64,000 nt of DNA. Origin: Brevundimonas vitisensis (GTDB taxonomy: Bacteria > Pseudomonadota > Alphaproteobacteria > Caulobacterales > Caulobacteraceae). Below, one piece after another: positions 20,810-29,073 of this stretch. Made by a program: the position numbers and the translations under genes. How positions within the stretch are numbered: the first letter of the stretch is position 1; the number at the start of each line of letters is the position of its first letter. Under the pieces are notes generated by a model. The model saw nothing but the letters and a program-made list of their open reading frames with translations, did no database searches and was not told where the DNA came from. The DNA lies in contig NZ_CP067977.1 of the NCBI RefSeq assembly GCF_016656965.1, positions 372,001 through 436,000 of the forward strand, given 5' to 3'.

Positions 20810-22135
20810 ATGAGTGCCACCGGCGAAATCTCTTCAGAGACCGAAGGCGGATCGCGGCCGGGTACCGGCGTCGGTCGCAGGGCGTGGGTCGCCCTCGGCG
20901 TTCTTTGGTTCATCTATGTCCTGAACTTCCTGGACCGCCAGCTGCTTTCGATTCTGGCCAAGCCGATCCAGGACACGCTGAACATCACCGACGGGCAGTT
21001 GGGCCTGCTGGGCGGTCTCTATTTCGCATTCTTCTACTGTTTCATCGCCATTCCCGTGGGTTGGCTGGCAGATCGCACCAACCGCGTTGCCGTTGTCTCG
21101 ATCGCCTGCGGAATCTGGAGCGCAGCGACCATCGCCTGCGGTCTGTCGCGCAATTTCGGCCAGTTGGCGGCTTCGCGCATGACCGTCGGCTTTGGCGAGG
21201 CGGGGGGCGTGCCGCCGTCCTATGCCATCATCACCGACTATTTCCCGCCGGGGCGGCGCGGCATGGCGCTGGGTCTCTACAACCTCGGCCCCCCTGTCGG
21301 CGCGGCCCTGGGCATCGCGTTCGGAGCCTCGATCGCGGCGGCCTTCAGCTGGCGTGACGCCTTTGTCGCCATCGGCATTGTCGGCGTCCTGACGGCTGTG
21401 GTTGCGCCCATACTGATGAAGGAGCCCAAGCGGGGCGGGCTGGACATGGCGGCGGGGGCACCCGCGCCGGAAAAGGCCGGGTTCTGGTCCACGGTTCGGA
21501 TGTTCTTCTCACGCCCGGTGCTTGTGCTGGCCGCGCTGGGCAGCGGGGTGACGCAGATCATTACCTATGGCCTGGGCAATTTCGCCGTCCTGTTCCTGAT
21601 GCGTGAGAAGGGCATGACGTTGAGCGATGTCGCCCTGTGGTACGCCCTGGTCGTCGCCATCTGCATGAGCGGCGGCATCTTCGCCTCGGGCTGGCTGATC
21701 GACCGCTATACCCGCCGATCCAAGAAGGCCTATGCCCTGCTGCCGGCCATCTCGCTGACGCTGGCGGTGCCGCTTTACATCGCCTTCGTCTGGGCCCCGT
21801 CCTGGCCCTTGGCGCTGGCCCTGCTATGCGGGCCGACCTTCCTGAACTATTTCTATCTGTCCTCTTCGGTGGCCCTGGTTCAGGAAGAGGTGAAGCCAAA
21901 CCAGCGGGTGATGTCCGGGGCCCTGCTGCTGCTGGTGATGAACTTCATCGGCATGGGGGCCGGGCCGACCTATGTCGGGGCGGCCAGCGACTTCTTCCGC
22001 AACACCAATCCGGACCATTCGCTGCAGATGGCGCTGTACACCCTGACGCCGGTCTATCTGGTCGCCATTGGTCTGTTCCTGGTTCTGGCAAGGATTCTGG
22101 GTCGCGACACGGCGCGCGCGGGAGGCCAGGCATGA
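20810..22135 (+). CDS. MFS transporter, spinster-like
   Basis: Twelve-helix inner-membrane transporter of 441 residues. The N-terminal helix FIYVLNFLDRQLLSILAKPIQ and loop 2-3 GWLADRTNR match the spinster/hexuronate-like MFS group common in sphingomonad catabolic clusters. The ATG at 20810 follows GAGGAAAC. It is 36 bases after the hydrolase and overlaps the esterase start by ATGA. It may carry the substrate released in the periplasm into the cytoplasm. Confidence 0.9.
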   Translation: MSATGEISSETEGGSRPGTGVGRRAWVALGVLWFIYVLNFLDRQLLSILAKPIQDTLNITDGQLGLLGGLYFAFFYCFIAIPVGWLADRTNRVAVVSIACGIWSAATIACGLSRNFGQLAASRMTVGFGEAGGVPPSYAIITDYFPPGRRGMALGLYNLGPPVGAALGIAFGASIAAAFSWRDAFVAIGIVGVLTAVVAPILMKEPKRGGLDMAAGAPAPEKAGFWSTVRMFFSRPVLVLAALGSGVTQIITYGLGNFAVLFLMREKGMTLSDVALWYALVVAICMSGGIFASGWLIDRYTRRSKKAYALLPAISLTLAVPLYIAFVWAPSWPLALALLCGPTFLNYFYLSSSVALVQEEVKPNQRVMSGALLLLVMNFIGMGAGPTYVGAASDFFRNTNPDHSLQMALYTLTPVYLVAIGLFLVLARILGRDTARAGGQA

Positions 22136-23811
22136 GACGCCCACGCTCCACCCTGTTCCATCGTCTGGCCGTCATGGCGGCCCTGGCCGCGTCGATGGCC
22201 GCCTGCGGATCCATGGCGTCCGCGAGGCCTGCGCCACAGTCCGATCCCCTGGTCGTCGCGGCCCCGGCTGGCACCGTCCGGGGGCGGGCGGAGGGCGACA
22301 TCCGGGCATTCAAGGGCATTCCCTATGCCGCACCGCCGGTGGGCGAGGGACGCTGGCGACCGCCCGTCCCGCTGGCCCCCTGGACCGGGGTTCGCAATGC
22401 CGCCCAGTTCGGCCCGGCCTGCATCCAGCCGACGCCCGGCCCGCCGCACATCTATTCCCAGGACCTGGGGGCCACCAGCGAGGACTGCCTGACGCTGAAT
22501 ATCTGGTCCCAGACCTCGGCCCAGGCTGCGCCCGTGATCGTCTGGATCCACGGCGGATCGCTGGTGGCCGGGTCCAGCAAGGAGCGGCTGTATGACGGGG
22601 CCCGCCTGGCGTCCGAGGGGGTGGTGGTCGTGTCGATCAACTATCGTCTCGGCGTGCTGGGCTATCTAGCCCATCCCGATCTCAGCGCCGAGTCGCCCGC
22701 CGCCCTGTCCGGCAACTATGGCATTATGGACCAGATCCAGGCCCTGACCTGGGTCCAGCAGAACATCGCCGCCTTTGGAGGCGACCCGGCCAATGTCACC
22801 ATCGCCGGGGAATCCGCAGGGGGCTTGAGCGTCATCTATCTGATGACCTCCCCCTATGCCCGCGGGCTGTTCGCCAGGGCCATCGTCCAGAGCGGATACA
22901 TGATCTCGACGCCCGAGCTGAAACAGGCCCGGTTCGGCATGCCGTCCGCCGAAGAGGCCGGGGCGACCCTGACCCGTCGGCTGCAACTGCCCAGCCTGCG
23001 TGCCATGCGGGCCACTGACCCCCAGGTTCTGACCGATCAGGCGGCCATGGCGGGCTTCCTGCCCTTCGGCACGGTCGATGGAATGATCCTGCCGGGCCAG
23101 ATGGTCGATGTCTTCGACCAGGGACGACAGGCCCCGGTTCCGGTTCTGGCCGGGTTCAACAGCGGCGAAATCCGCTCGCTGCGGATGCTGGCCCCGCCTG
23201 TGCCCGGAAGCGCCGCCGACTATGAGCGCGTCATCCGCGACCGCTATGGCGACATGGCCGACGACTACCTGAGGCTCTATCCGTCGTCCGACATGGCCGA
23301 GAGCATTCTGGCGGCCACGCGCGATGCCCTTTACGGCTGGACGTCAGAGCGCCTGGTGCGCAGCCAGACGGCACTCGGCCAGGCTGGCTATCTGTATCTG
23401 TTCGACCACGGCTATCCGGCGGCGGACGCGGCGGGACTGCATGCCTTCCACGCCAGCGAGCTGCCCTACATGTTCGGCAATCCGGACCGCACGCCGCCCC
23501 GCTGGCCCCGTGTGCCCGACACGGCCGAGGAGGTCGCCCTGTCGGACACCATGCTCGACTACTGGATCAGCTTCGCCCGTGACGGCCGACCACAGTTACA
23601 GGACAGCGCCTGGCCCGCCTATGGCACCGAGGGTCATTTCATGACCTTCGACGGCGGGGCTCGCCCCGGTGTCGGCCTGTTCCCCGGCATGTTCGACCTG
23701 CACGAACAGTCCATGTGCCGCCGCCGCATGGCCGGCAATGCACCCTGGAACTGGAACGTCGGCCTGATGTCTCCGAAGCTGGCGGAGGGGCCAGGGGGTT
23801 GTTCGAGATGA
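22132..23811 (+). CDS. Type-B carboxylesterase, exported
   Basis: Alpha/beta hydrolase of 559 residues. The oxyanion HGGSL motif is near 140, EDCLTLNIW at 117-125, the nucleophile Ser228 in AGESAGG, and the putative catalytic His in the HAFHASELPYMFG region. The N-terminus has a hydrophobic segment ending MAACGSM, so it is either a lipoprotein (Cys25) or an exported protein; the lipobox is imperfect. The ATG at 22132 overlaps the transporter stop. It is the last gene of the cluster and probably performs the first ester cleavage outside the cytoplasm. Confidence 0.9.
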   Translation: MRRPRSTLFHRLAVMAALAASMAACGSMASARPAPQSDPLVVAAPAGTVRGRAEGDIRAFKGIPYAAPPVGEGRWRPPVPLAPWTGVRNAAQFGPACIQPTPGPPHIYSQDLGATSEDCLTLNIWSQTSAQAAPVIVWIHGGSLVAGSSKERLYDGARLASEGVVVVSINYRLGVLGYLAHPDLSAESPAALSGNYGIMDQIQALTWVQQNIAAFGGDPANVTIAGESAGGLSVIYLMTSPYARGLFARAIVQSGYMISTPELKQARFGMPSAEEAGATLTRRLQLPSLRAMRATDPQVLTDQAAMAGFLPFGTVDGMILPGQMVDVFDQGRQAPVPVLAGFNSGEIRSLRMLAPPVPGSAADYERVIRDRYGDMADDYLRLYPSSDMAESILAATRDALYGWTSERLVRSQTALGQAGYLYLFDHGYPAADAAGLHAFHASELPYMFGNPDRTPPRWPRVPDTAEEVALSDTMLDYWISFARDGRPQLQDSAWPAYGTEGHFMTFDGGARPGVGLFPGMFDLHEQSMCRRRMAGNAPWNWNVGLMSPKLAEGPGGCSR

Positions 23812-24102
23812 CTTCTGGGTCCAGACCCCGGCACTGGCGGCGCTGTCCATATCAACGCTAGCCTGTCTGCGCTGCGGATGGCGGCATTGGACTAAACCGA
23901 CGCGCGGCTCAGACTCGGGACGCTGATACCGGCGCGCACGGGGCTGAAGCGGAACTGGACGCTGAAGGCGGAGATGCGGAGCCCGGCCTATACGACGCGG
24001 TTTGGCGAGACGCCAATCGTGAGGGCGGCGGGGTAGCGAGATCTAAACGGCTGGACGCATTGGGCAACTTCGGGTCAGCCTGACCGGGCTGGGGGTCACG
24101 AG
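23812..24102 (+). other. Gene-free gap with a possible decayed coding fragment
   Basis: No convincing gene. One frame over about 23907-24036 reads as an uninterrupted 40-odd residue stretch (LKRNWTLKAEMRSPAYTTRF inside it) ending in TAG, without a start or ribosome site, and could be the 3' remnant of a lost gene between the catabolic island and the next cassette. No family was recognised. Confidence 0.25.
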
Positions 24103-24567
24103 ATGACTGAGTCGCCTACACCGCGCGAGATGGAATGCCTGACTCTGTTCGTTCGGGGTATGCTGGCGAAAGACATCGGCACGCACCTGAACATCGGGAC
24201 CAGCACCGTCCAGAACCATATCGCCAGCGCCTATCGGAAGCTGGGTGTTTCCGGCCGGTCGGCGGCGGCGAGGGCCCTGGGCATCGACTACCTAGGGCAA
24301 TCAATACCCATGGCCCCGCCGCCTTCGCCGCCGCCTGATGCTCCCGTCGTCGGGGTGGACCCTCCGGAGACGAAGAGCGGCGGTTCCGGCCTTTACGAGC
24401 TGTATGTCCAGCTCGGCAACTGGCGGACGCCGCCGCGACCACGGGGTGGGCGGTTCGTGCTCATTTTCGCGGGAACCATGGTGGTGATGGCGGCCGTCGG
24501 GGCCTTCTTCGCGATCGGGGCCTTCGTCTATGGCTTGGTCGACCTTGTGCACGACATGACTCGTTGA
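24103..24567 (+). CDS. Small membrane-anchored LuxR-type HTH protein
   Basis: The 154-residue product has an N-terminal GerE/LuxR HTH (TPREMECLTLFVRGMLAKDI, then STVQNHIASAYRKLGVSGRSAA, about residues 6-57). A Pro-rich linker and a single hydrophobic segment (about 112-140) follow. There is no receiver or autoinducer domain. The topology would tether the DNA-binding domain to the inner membrane. It is followed 10 bases later by an unrecognised gene and then a multi-pass membrane protein. The ATG has GGGGG upstream. The general HTH call is sure; the function is unknown. Confidence 0.78.
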   Translation: MTESPTPREMECLTLFVRGMLAKDIGTHLNIGTSTVQNHIASAYRKLGVSGRSAAARALGIDYLGQSIPMAPPPSPPPDAPVVGVDPPETKSGGSGLYELYVQLGNWRTPPRPRGGRFVLIFAGTMVVMAAVGAFFAIGAFVYGLVDLVHDMTR

Positions 24568-24577
24568 GAGGAAGTCG

Positions 24578-24928
24578 ATGAAATCCGATCCCAATGTGTT
24601 TGCCGGTATCATGGCCACCGATGTCCGGGCGGTCGAACATGCCCTGGATGAAGCGATCGCTGCAGCCGGGCAGATGTTGCAGAATTTCGCGCAGGGTCGT
24701 CGCTCCGCCAATCTGGGCGTGCGGGTGGGACAGCCTGCCCTGGTCAAGATGATGGGTGCGCTGTCGGCCGTGGTGGAGGCGCGGGGCGGCGTGGCCAGCG
24801 CACATGATCTGATGGCCGCGACTGCCCGGCGTCACGGCCTGTCCTATGCCGACGCCGGTCCATTTGAGGACAAGGGCGACCCGGACGAGAAGGAAGATCC
24901 GCGCGTGCTGACCCTGGTCGGCCGCTGA
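24578..24928 (+). CDS. Hypothetical protein in the HTH cassette
   Basis: The 116-residue product is soluble and mostly helical, with a charged C-terminus (EDKGDPDEKEDPR). No signal peptide, membrane segment or known motif is visible. AGAGGAAG precedes the ATG at a good distance. It lies 10 bases after the HTH gene and two bases before the membrane-protein gene, so it is clearly part of one operon. Confidence 0.68.
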   Translation: MKSDPNVFAGIMATDVRAVEHALDEAIAAAGQMLQNFAQGRRSANLGVRVGQPALVKMMGALSAVVEARGGVASAHDLMAATARRHGLSYADAGPFEDKGDPDEKEDPRVLTLVGR

Positions 24929-24930
24929 CG

Positions 24931-25398
24931 ATGGTGGCGATCGCCGTGTTCGCGCTGAACCTGCTGGCCCTCGGGCTGCTGGTGCGACATGGCGAAATGC
25001 CCGATCGACTGGTGGCCATCATGGTCACTGCCTGCATGGTCGTGGAGCCGATGGTCGACCACATCACCATCGGCACGTGGCGCGTCGGCGTCGGGGCGCT
25101 CAACCTCTTCCAGTTCCTGGTGATCTGGGCGATGGCGGAGCGGGCCGATCGCTGGTGGCTGGTCCTATTGGGCAGCCTGCAGATGTTGATCGTCAGCACG
25201 CATCTCATGCCGCTGATCTCTCCCGACTATTTCACTCGGACCGGCGTCTATCTGCGCCAGGGTCTTTGGGGGTTGATCAGCATCCTTCTGTTCGTCGCGG
25301 TTTGGGAATGCCGGGCCGCGACGCGATTTGAACGAGAAAACAATGGGCAGAAAAATGGACCTAGACGAGGCGCGAGAGACCTGGCTCGCGCTGATTGA
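24931..25398 (+). CDS. Hypothetical multi-pass membrane protein
   Basis: The 155-residue product has about four to five hydrophobic helices: AIAVFALNLLALGLLV, LVAIMVTACMVVEPMV, a segment around LNLFQFLVIWAMA, LVLLGSLQMLIVSTHLMPLI and LWGLISILLFVAVWE. A basic C-terminal tail follows. No transporter signature is recognised. The start lies two bases after the preceding stop. The 3' end overlaps the next gene by 56 bases. With the tethered HTH protein upstream it could be a sensor or a partner of it (inference). Confidence 0.7.
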   Translation: MVAIAVFALNLLALGLLVRHGEMPDRLVAIMVTACMVVEPMVDHITIGTWRVGVGALNLFQFLVIWAMAERADRWWLVLLGSLQMLIVSTHLMPLISPDYFTRTGVYLRQGLWGLISILLFVAVWECRAATRFERENNGQKNGPRRGARDLARAD

Positions 25399-25642
25399 CC
25401 AAGGCGACACGATGACCCGGAAGTCAGAGCAACTGCTTGAGAAGGCTGAAGAGACGATCTTGCAACACCGTCCGCGAGACAATGCTGATGCCGTGCTGCT
25501 GACCATGGTCATTGCCGAGAATGTCAAGGTGGGCACACGATCTGATGCTCACGACCTGAAGGCTCTAGCTCGCCTGCAGGATTACCTCGCGGAAGGTCTA
25601 CCGAATCGACCGACGCGGATCGGCATCATGGGCAGTGCGTGA
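25343..25642 (+). CDS. Hypothetical protein, last gene of the HTH cassette
   Basis: Soluble helical protein of about 99 residues (DLDEARETWLALIDQG, SEQLLEKAEETILQ). No family is recognised. Starts at TTG 25328, ATG 25343 and ATG 25355 are all possible; 25343 is chosen without a clear ribosome site. Its 5' end lies inside the membrane-protein gene in another frame, suggesting translational coupling. It is followed by tRNA-Ser on the opposite strand. Confidence 0.55.
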   Translation: MGRKMDLDEARETWLALIDQGDTMTRKSEQLLEKAEETILQHRPRDNADAVLLTMVIAENVKVGTRSDAHDLKALARLQDYLAEGLPNRPTRIGIMGSA

Positions 25643-25658
25643 ACTGTGGGTTAGCCGA

Positions 25659-25748
25659 TGGCGGACAGGGTGGGATTCGAACCCACGGTAGGCTTCCACC
25701 TACGGCGGTTTTCAAGACCGCTGCCTTAAACCACTCGGCCACCTGTCC
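25659..25748 (-). tRNA. tRNA-Ser (anticodon UGA)
   Basis: On the minus strand GGACAGG (from 25748) pairs with CCTGTCC near 25668, followed by G and CCA. The anticodon arm GCGGT-CTTGAAA-ACCGC gives anticodon TGA. The long variable arm (GTAGGTGGAAGCCTAC) is typical of serine tRNAs. Confidence 0.96.
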
Positions 25749-25858
25749 CCGGCGCATCATCGCGGGCGGGGTGGGTTGATAGCGGCAAACGGGGCGTTAA
25801 CCAAAGAGGAAAATGTCGGGTCCATCATCACCGCTCTGACGGGACGGGAGGGCGAGGC

Positions 25859-26656
25859 ATGACGGGGCGAAGGGGCGCGATCCTGGCCACCCTGTGCCTG
25901 GTGCTGTCGGCGTCGCTGGCGGCCTGTGCGGGGACGGGGCGGGGCGCGGCCGGGGCGCGGTCTCTACCTGTCGTGACCGATCCGGCCCCGATCGTGCCGG
26001 GCACCATGCGCGCCTATCAGGTGCGGGGACGCTGGTATCAGCCCGTCGAGGATCCCGATTACGAGGAGGTCGGCATGGCCTCCTGGTACGGCGATGCCTT
26101 TCACGGGCGGCCAACCGCCAGCGGCGAGCGGTTCGACATGAATGCCCTGACCGCCGCGCACAAGACCCTGCCTCTGCCCGGACTGGTGGAGGTGACCAAT
26201 CTGGCCAATGGCCGGACGGTCGTGTTGCGGGTCAATGATCGCGGGCCGTTCGTGGAGGGGCGGATCATCGATCTGTCGCGCGGGGCGGCCGAGGCCCTGG
26301 GGATGATGGGGCAGGGGGTGGGCGAGGTCCGGGTCCGCTATGTCGGACGGGCGCCGCGCAGCGGGGGCGGCGTGGCCTATGCCGAGGCCGGGGCCGTGCG
26401 GACCCCGCGTCCACCCGTTGCCACTGAGCGGGCCGAGATCTGGGTTCAGGTCGGGGCCTTCAGCGAGCGACCACGCGCTGACCGGGCCGCCGAACGCCTG
26501 GGGGACCGGGCCCAGGTCCAGGTGGTGGAGCGGGGAACGGGGCGTCTGTACCGGGTCGTGGCCGGTCCCTGGGGCGATGCGAACGCGGCTGAGGCGGCCC
26601 GCCAAGCGGCGATCGCGCGCGGCTTTCCCGACGCCCTGTTGATATCCGGTCACTGA
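25859..26656 (+). CDS. rlpA: RlpA-like septal-ring lytic transglycosylase, lipoprotein
   Basis: The 265-residue product has a lipoprotein signal peptide (lipobox LAAC, Cys23). The double-psi beta-barrel has [20 protein letters not shown], the LPLPG segment and [16 protein letters not shown], and a C-terminal SPOR domain (about 188-263, [20 protein letters not shown]). RlpA cuts denuded glycan strands, and SPOR targets it to division-site peptidoglycan. It lies 37 bases upstream of tmk. Catalytic activity is known for Pseudomonas RlpA; here it is inferred. Confidence 0.9.
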   Translation: MTGRRGAILATLCLVLSASLAACAGTGRGAAGARSLPVVTDPAPIVPGTMRAYQVRGRWYQPVEDPDYEEVGMASWYGDAFHGRPTASGERFDMNALTAAHKTLPLPGLVEVTNLANGRTVVLRVNDRGPFVEGRIIDLSRGAAEALGMMGQGVGEVRVRYVGRAPRSGGGVAYAEAGAVRTPRPPVATERAEIWVQVGAFSERPRADRAAERLGDRAQVQVVERGTGRLYRVVAGPWGDANAAEAARQAAIARGFPDALLISGH

Positions 26657-26693
26657 GGCTTGCCACAGCCGTCCGCGCCGCCATTGTGCGCGC

Positions 26694-27320
26694 GTGACCC
26701 GTGGAAAGTTCATCACCTTTGAGGGCGGCGAGGGGGCCGGCAAGTCGACCCAGGCCCGGCGTCTGTGCGAGCGCCTGCGCGCCGCAGGCCACGAGGTGGT
26801 GCAGACGCGCGAGCCGGGCGGATCGCCCGGGGCCGAGGTTATTCGCAACATCGTGGTGGCCGGTGATGCCGAACGCTGGTCGCCGATGACCGAAAGCCTT
26901 CTGATGTATGCCTCGCGCAGCGATCATCTGGAACAGACCATCCGGCCGGCCCTGAGCGCGGGGCGCTGGGTCGTATGCGACCGGTTTGCCGATTCCAGCC
27001 GCGCTTATCAGGGCGCCGGCGGGGGTGTGGCACCCGAGTTCATCGAGGCGCTGGACCGCGGCGTGGTGGGCAAGGATCAGCCGGACCTGACGCTGATCTT
27101 CGATCTGCCGGTGGAGGAGGGGCTGCAGCGTGCCTTTGGTCGCGGCCTGTTCGAGACGCGCTTCGAATCCAAGGGACTGGCTTTTCACCAAAGGCTGAGA
27201 GACGGGTTCCTGGCCATTGCGCGCGCGCATCCCGACCGCTGCGTCGTCCTCGACGCGACCGGCAGCGAGGACGAGGTTGCGGCGCGGGTCTGGGACGCGG
27301 TCACGGCGAGGCTGGCATGA
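26694..27320 (+). CDS. tmk: Thymidylate kinase
   Basis: Phosphorylates dTMP to dTDP for DNA synthesis. The 208-residue product has the P-loop FEGGEGAGKST at the N-terminus, DRFADSSRAYQG (DRY/DRF-type substrate motif) and a LID region with RGLFETRFE. The only fitting start is GTG 26694, with a weak ribosome site. It overlaps holB by ATGA, the usual pairing in bacteria. Confidence 0.95.
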   Translation: MTRGKFITFEGGEGAGKSTQARRLCERLRAAGHEVVQTREPGGSPGAEVIRNIVVAGDAERWSPMTESLLMYASRSDHLEQTIRPALSAGRWVVCDRFADSSRAYQGAGGGVAPEFIEALDRGVVGKDQPDLTLIFDLPVEEGLQRAFGRGLFETRFESKGLAFHQRLRDGFLAIARAHPDRCVVLDATGSEDEVAARVWDAVTARLA

Positions 27321-28294
27321 GCGACCATCCCCGCGACCGGTTCGATCTGGTGTCCGATGCTCCGGCGGAGGCGGCCTTCGTCGATGCTTGGCAGCGCGGC
27401 CGTCTGCATCACGCCTGGCTGCTGTGCGGGCCCGAGGGTGTGGGAAAGGCCGGCTTCGCCTATCGCGCCGCACGGCGGCTGCTGGGCGCGGCCCCCGATC
27501 CCTCGCGCGGCCGCCTGGGATCGGCACCGACCGACCCGGTCAGCCGCCTGGTGTCCGCCCAGTCGCATCCGGATCTGATGGTGCTGGAACGGCTGGTCGA
27601 GGGCGGCAAGACCAAGAAATCCATATCGGTCGATCAGGCTCGCGACCTGCCGGAGTTCTTTGCCAAGAGCCCGTCGCAGGCCCGATATCGCGTCGCCATT
27701 ATTGATGCGGCGGACGACCTTAACACCAACTCTGCCAATGCCTTGCTGAAGGTTCTTGAGGAACCGCCTGAGCGGGGCGTGCTGTTCCTGATCACCCATG
27801 CGCCGGGCCGTCTGCTGGCGACCATCCGGTCCCGGTGTCGGCGGCTGGCCTTTCCGGTGTGGAACGAGGCCGAGCTGGCCAGGCTGGTCCGGGACCGCAC
27901 CGGGCTGGACCCGGAGGAGGCGGACCGGATCGCGGCCATGGCGGGGGGATCGCCCGGGGCGGCGCTGGCCCTGTCATCCGGCACGACGCTGGAGATGGAC
28001 CGACTGGCGCGCGCCTGGGTCGAGGCGCCGGCCGTGGACCGGGCCGAACAACTGGCCATCGGCGATGGCTTTCGGGGGGCTGAGGGCCAGGCGCGGTTTG
28101 ACATGCTGCTGGACAGGCTGATGGCAGCGGTGAAGACGCGGGCCCTGAGCGAGGGAGCCGGCGGTGCGCGCTGGGCCGAGCTGTGGGGCCGACTGAGCGA
28201 ACTGCCCGACCGGACGGCGGGCCTGAACCTGGATCGTGCTGACGCCCTGGCCGGGGCGCTGGCTGATCTGGCTCGAACCAAGGCGGCCTCCTGA
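27317..28294 (+). CDS. holB: DNA polymerase III subunit delta'
   Basis: Clamp-loader subunit of 325 residues. A degenerate P-loop (GPEGVGKAGFA) is expected for the non-hydrolysing delta' subunit. Other features are SANALLKVLEEPPERG, the sensor-1 LITHAPGRLLATIRSRCR segment with the SRC motif, and a C-terminal helical collar domain. The ATG overlaps the tmk stop, and its own stop overlaps the tatD start (TGATG). Confidence 0.93.
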   Translation: MSDHPRDRFDLVSDAPAEAAFVDAWQRGRLHHAWLLCGPEGVGKAGFAYRAARRLLGAAPDPSRGRLGSAPTDPVSRLVSAQSHPDLMVLERLVEGGKTKKSISVDQARDLPEFFAKSPSQARYRVAIIDAADDLNTNSANALLKVLEEPPERGVLFLITHAPGRLLATIRSRCRRLAFPVWNEAELARLVRDRTGLDPEEADRIAAMAGGSPGAALALSSGTTLEMDRLARAWVEAPAVDRAEQLAIGDGFRGAEGQARFDMLLDRLMAAVKTRALSEGAGGARWAELWGRLSELPDRTAGLNLDRADALAGALADLARTKAAS

Positions 28295-29073
28295 TGCTGA
28301 TCGACAGCCATGTGAACCTGCATGCGCCCCAGTTCGACGAGGACCGGAACGCCGTCATCGAGCGGGCGCGCGCGGCGGGTGTCGGCCTGATGGTCGAGAT
28401 ATCGGACAAGCTGTCGACCTTCGAAGCCACCCACGCCCTGGCCATGGCCCATCCCGACATCTGGTGCACCGTGGGCGTCCACCCCCATGAGGCCAAGGAT
28501 GCAACCGATCTGACGCCTGATCATCTGGCCAGCTTGGCGCAGCGCCCCCGAGTGGTAGGCATCGGCGAATGTGGACTGGACTTCCACTATGACCTGTCGC
28601 CGCGCGACGTTCAGGAAGCCGTGTTTCGGACCCATGTCGAAGCGGCCCGCCTGACCCATCTGCCCTTGGTGATCCACACGCGCGAGGCGGATGCGGACAT
28701 GGGCCGGATTTTGACTGAGGAGCAGGCGAGGGGGCCGGTCCGCTTCCTCATGCACTGTTACACGAGTGGAGCCGAACTCGCAGAAACTGCAGCCGAAATG
28801 GGCGCGTGGTTCTCGGTGTCAGGCATTGCGGCCTTCAAGGCGGCGGACGATGTGCGCGCCGTCGTGCGGGCCATGCCGGCAGACAGGATTATCGTCGAGA
28901 CCGACTGTCCCTATCTGGCGCCGCCGCCGCATCGGGGGCGTCGCAATGAGCCGGCCTATGTCGGCCTGGTTCTTGAAAAGCTTGCCGAAATCCGCGGATG
29001 GACCGTGGCCGAGGCCGAGGCGCGGACGACCGAGGCCTTTTTCAACCTGTTCGGCCGGATCCCGAGGCCGTGA
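28294..29073 (+). CDS. TatD family metal-dependent hydrolase/DNase
   Basis: TIM-barrel hydrolase of 259 residues. Metal-site motifs are IDSHVNLH near the start, VGIGECGLDFHYD, PLVIHTREAD, MHCYTSG and ETDCPYLAPPPHRG. The first motif has His-x-Asn rather than His-x-His, which also occurs in E. coli TatD itself, so activity is not excluded. Related proteins are 3'-5' nucleases. It is tightly packed between holB and the MBL gene. Confidence 0.93.
   Translation: MLIDSHVNLHAPQFDEDRNAVIERARAAGVGLMVEISDKLSTFEATHALAMAHPDIWCTVGVHPHEAKDATDLTPDHLASLAQRPRVVGIGECGLDFHYDLSPRDVQEAVFRTHVEAARLTHLPLVIHTREADADMGRILTEEQARGPVRFLMHCYTSGAELAETAAEMGAWFSVSGIAAFKAADDVRAVVRAMPADRIIVETDCPYLAPPPHRGRRNEPAYVGLVLEKLAEIRGWTVAEAEARTTEAFFNLFGRIPRP

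Noticed and set aside
28294..29073. Inactive TatD because of His-x-Asn in the first motif
   Set aside because: E. coli TatD has an Asn at the same place and is active; the other metal ligands are present.
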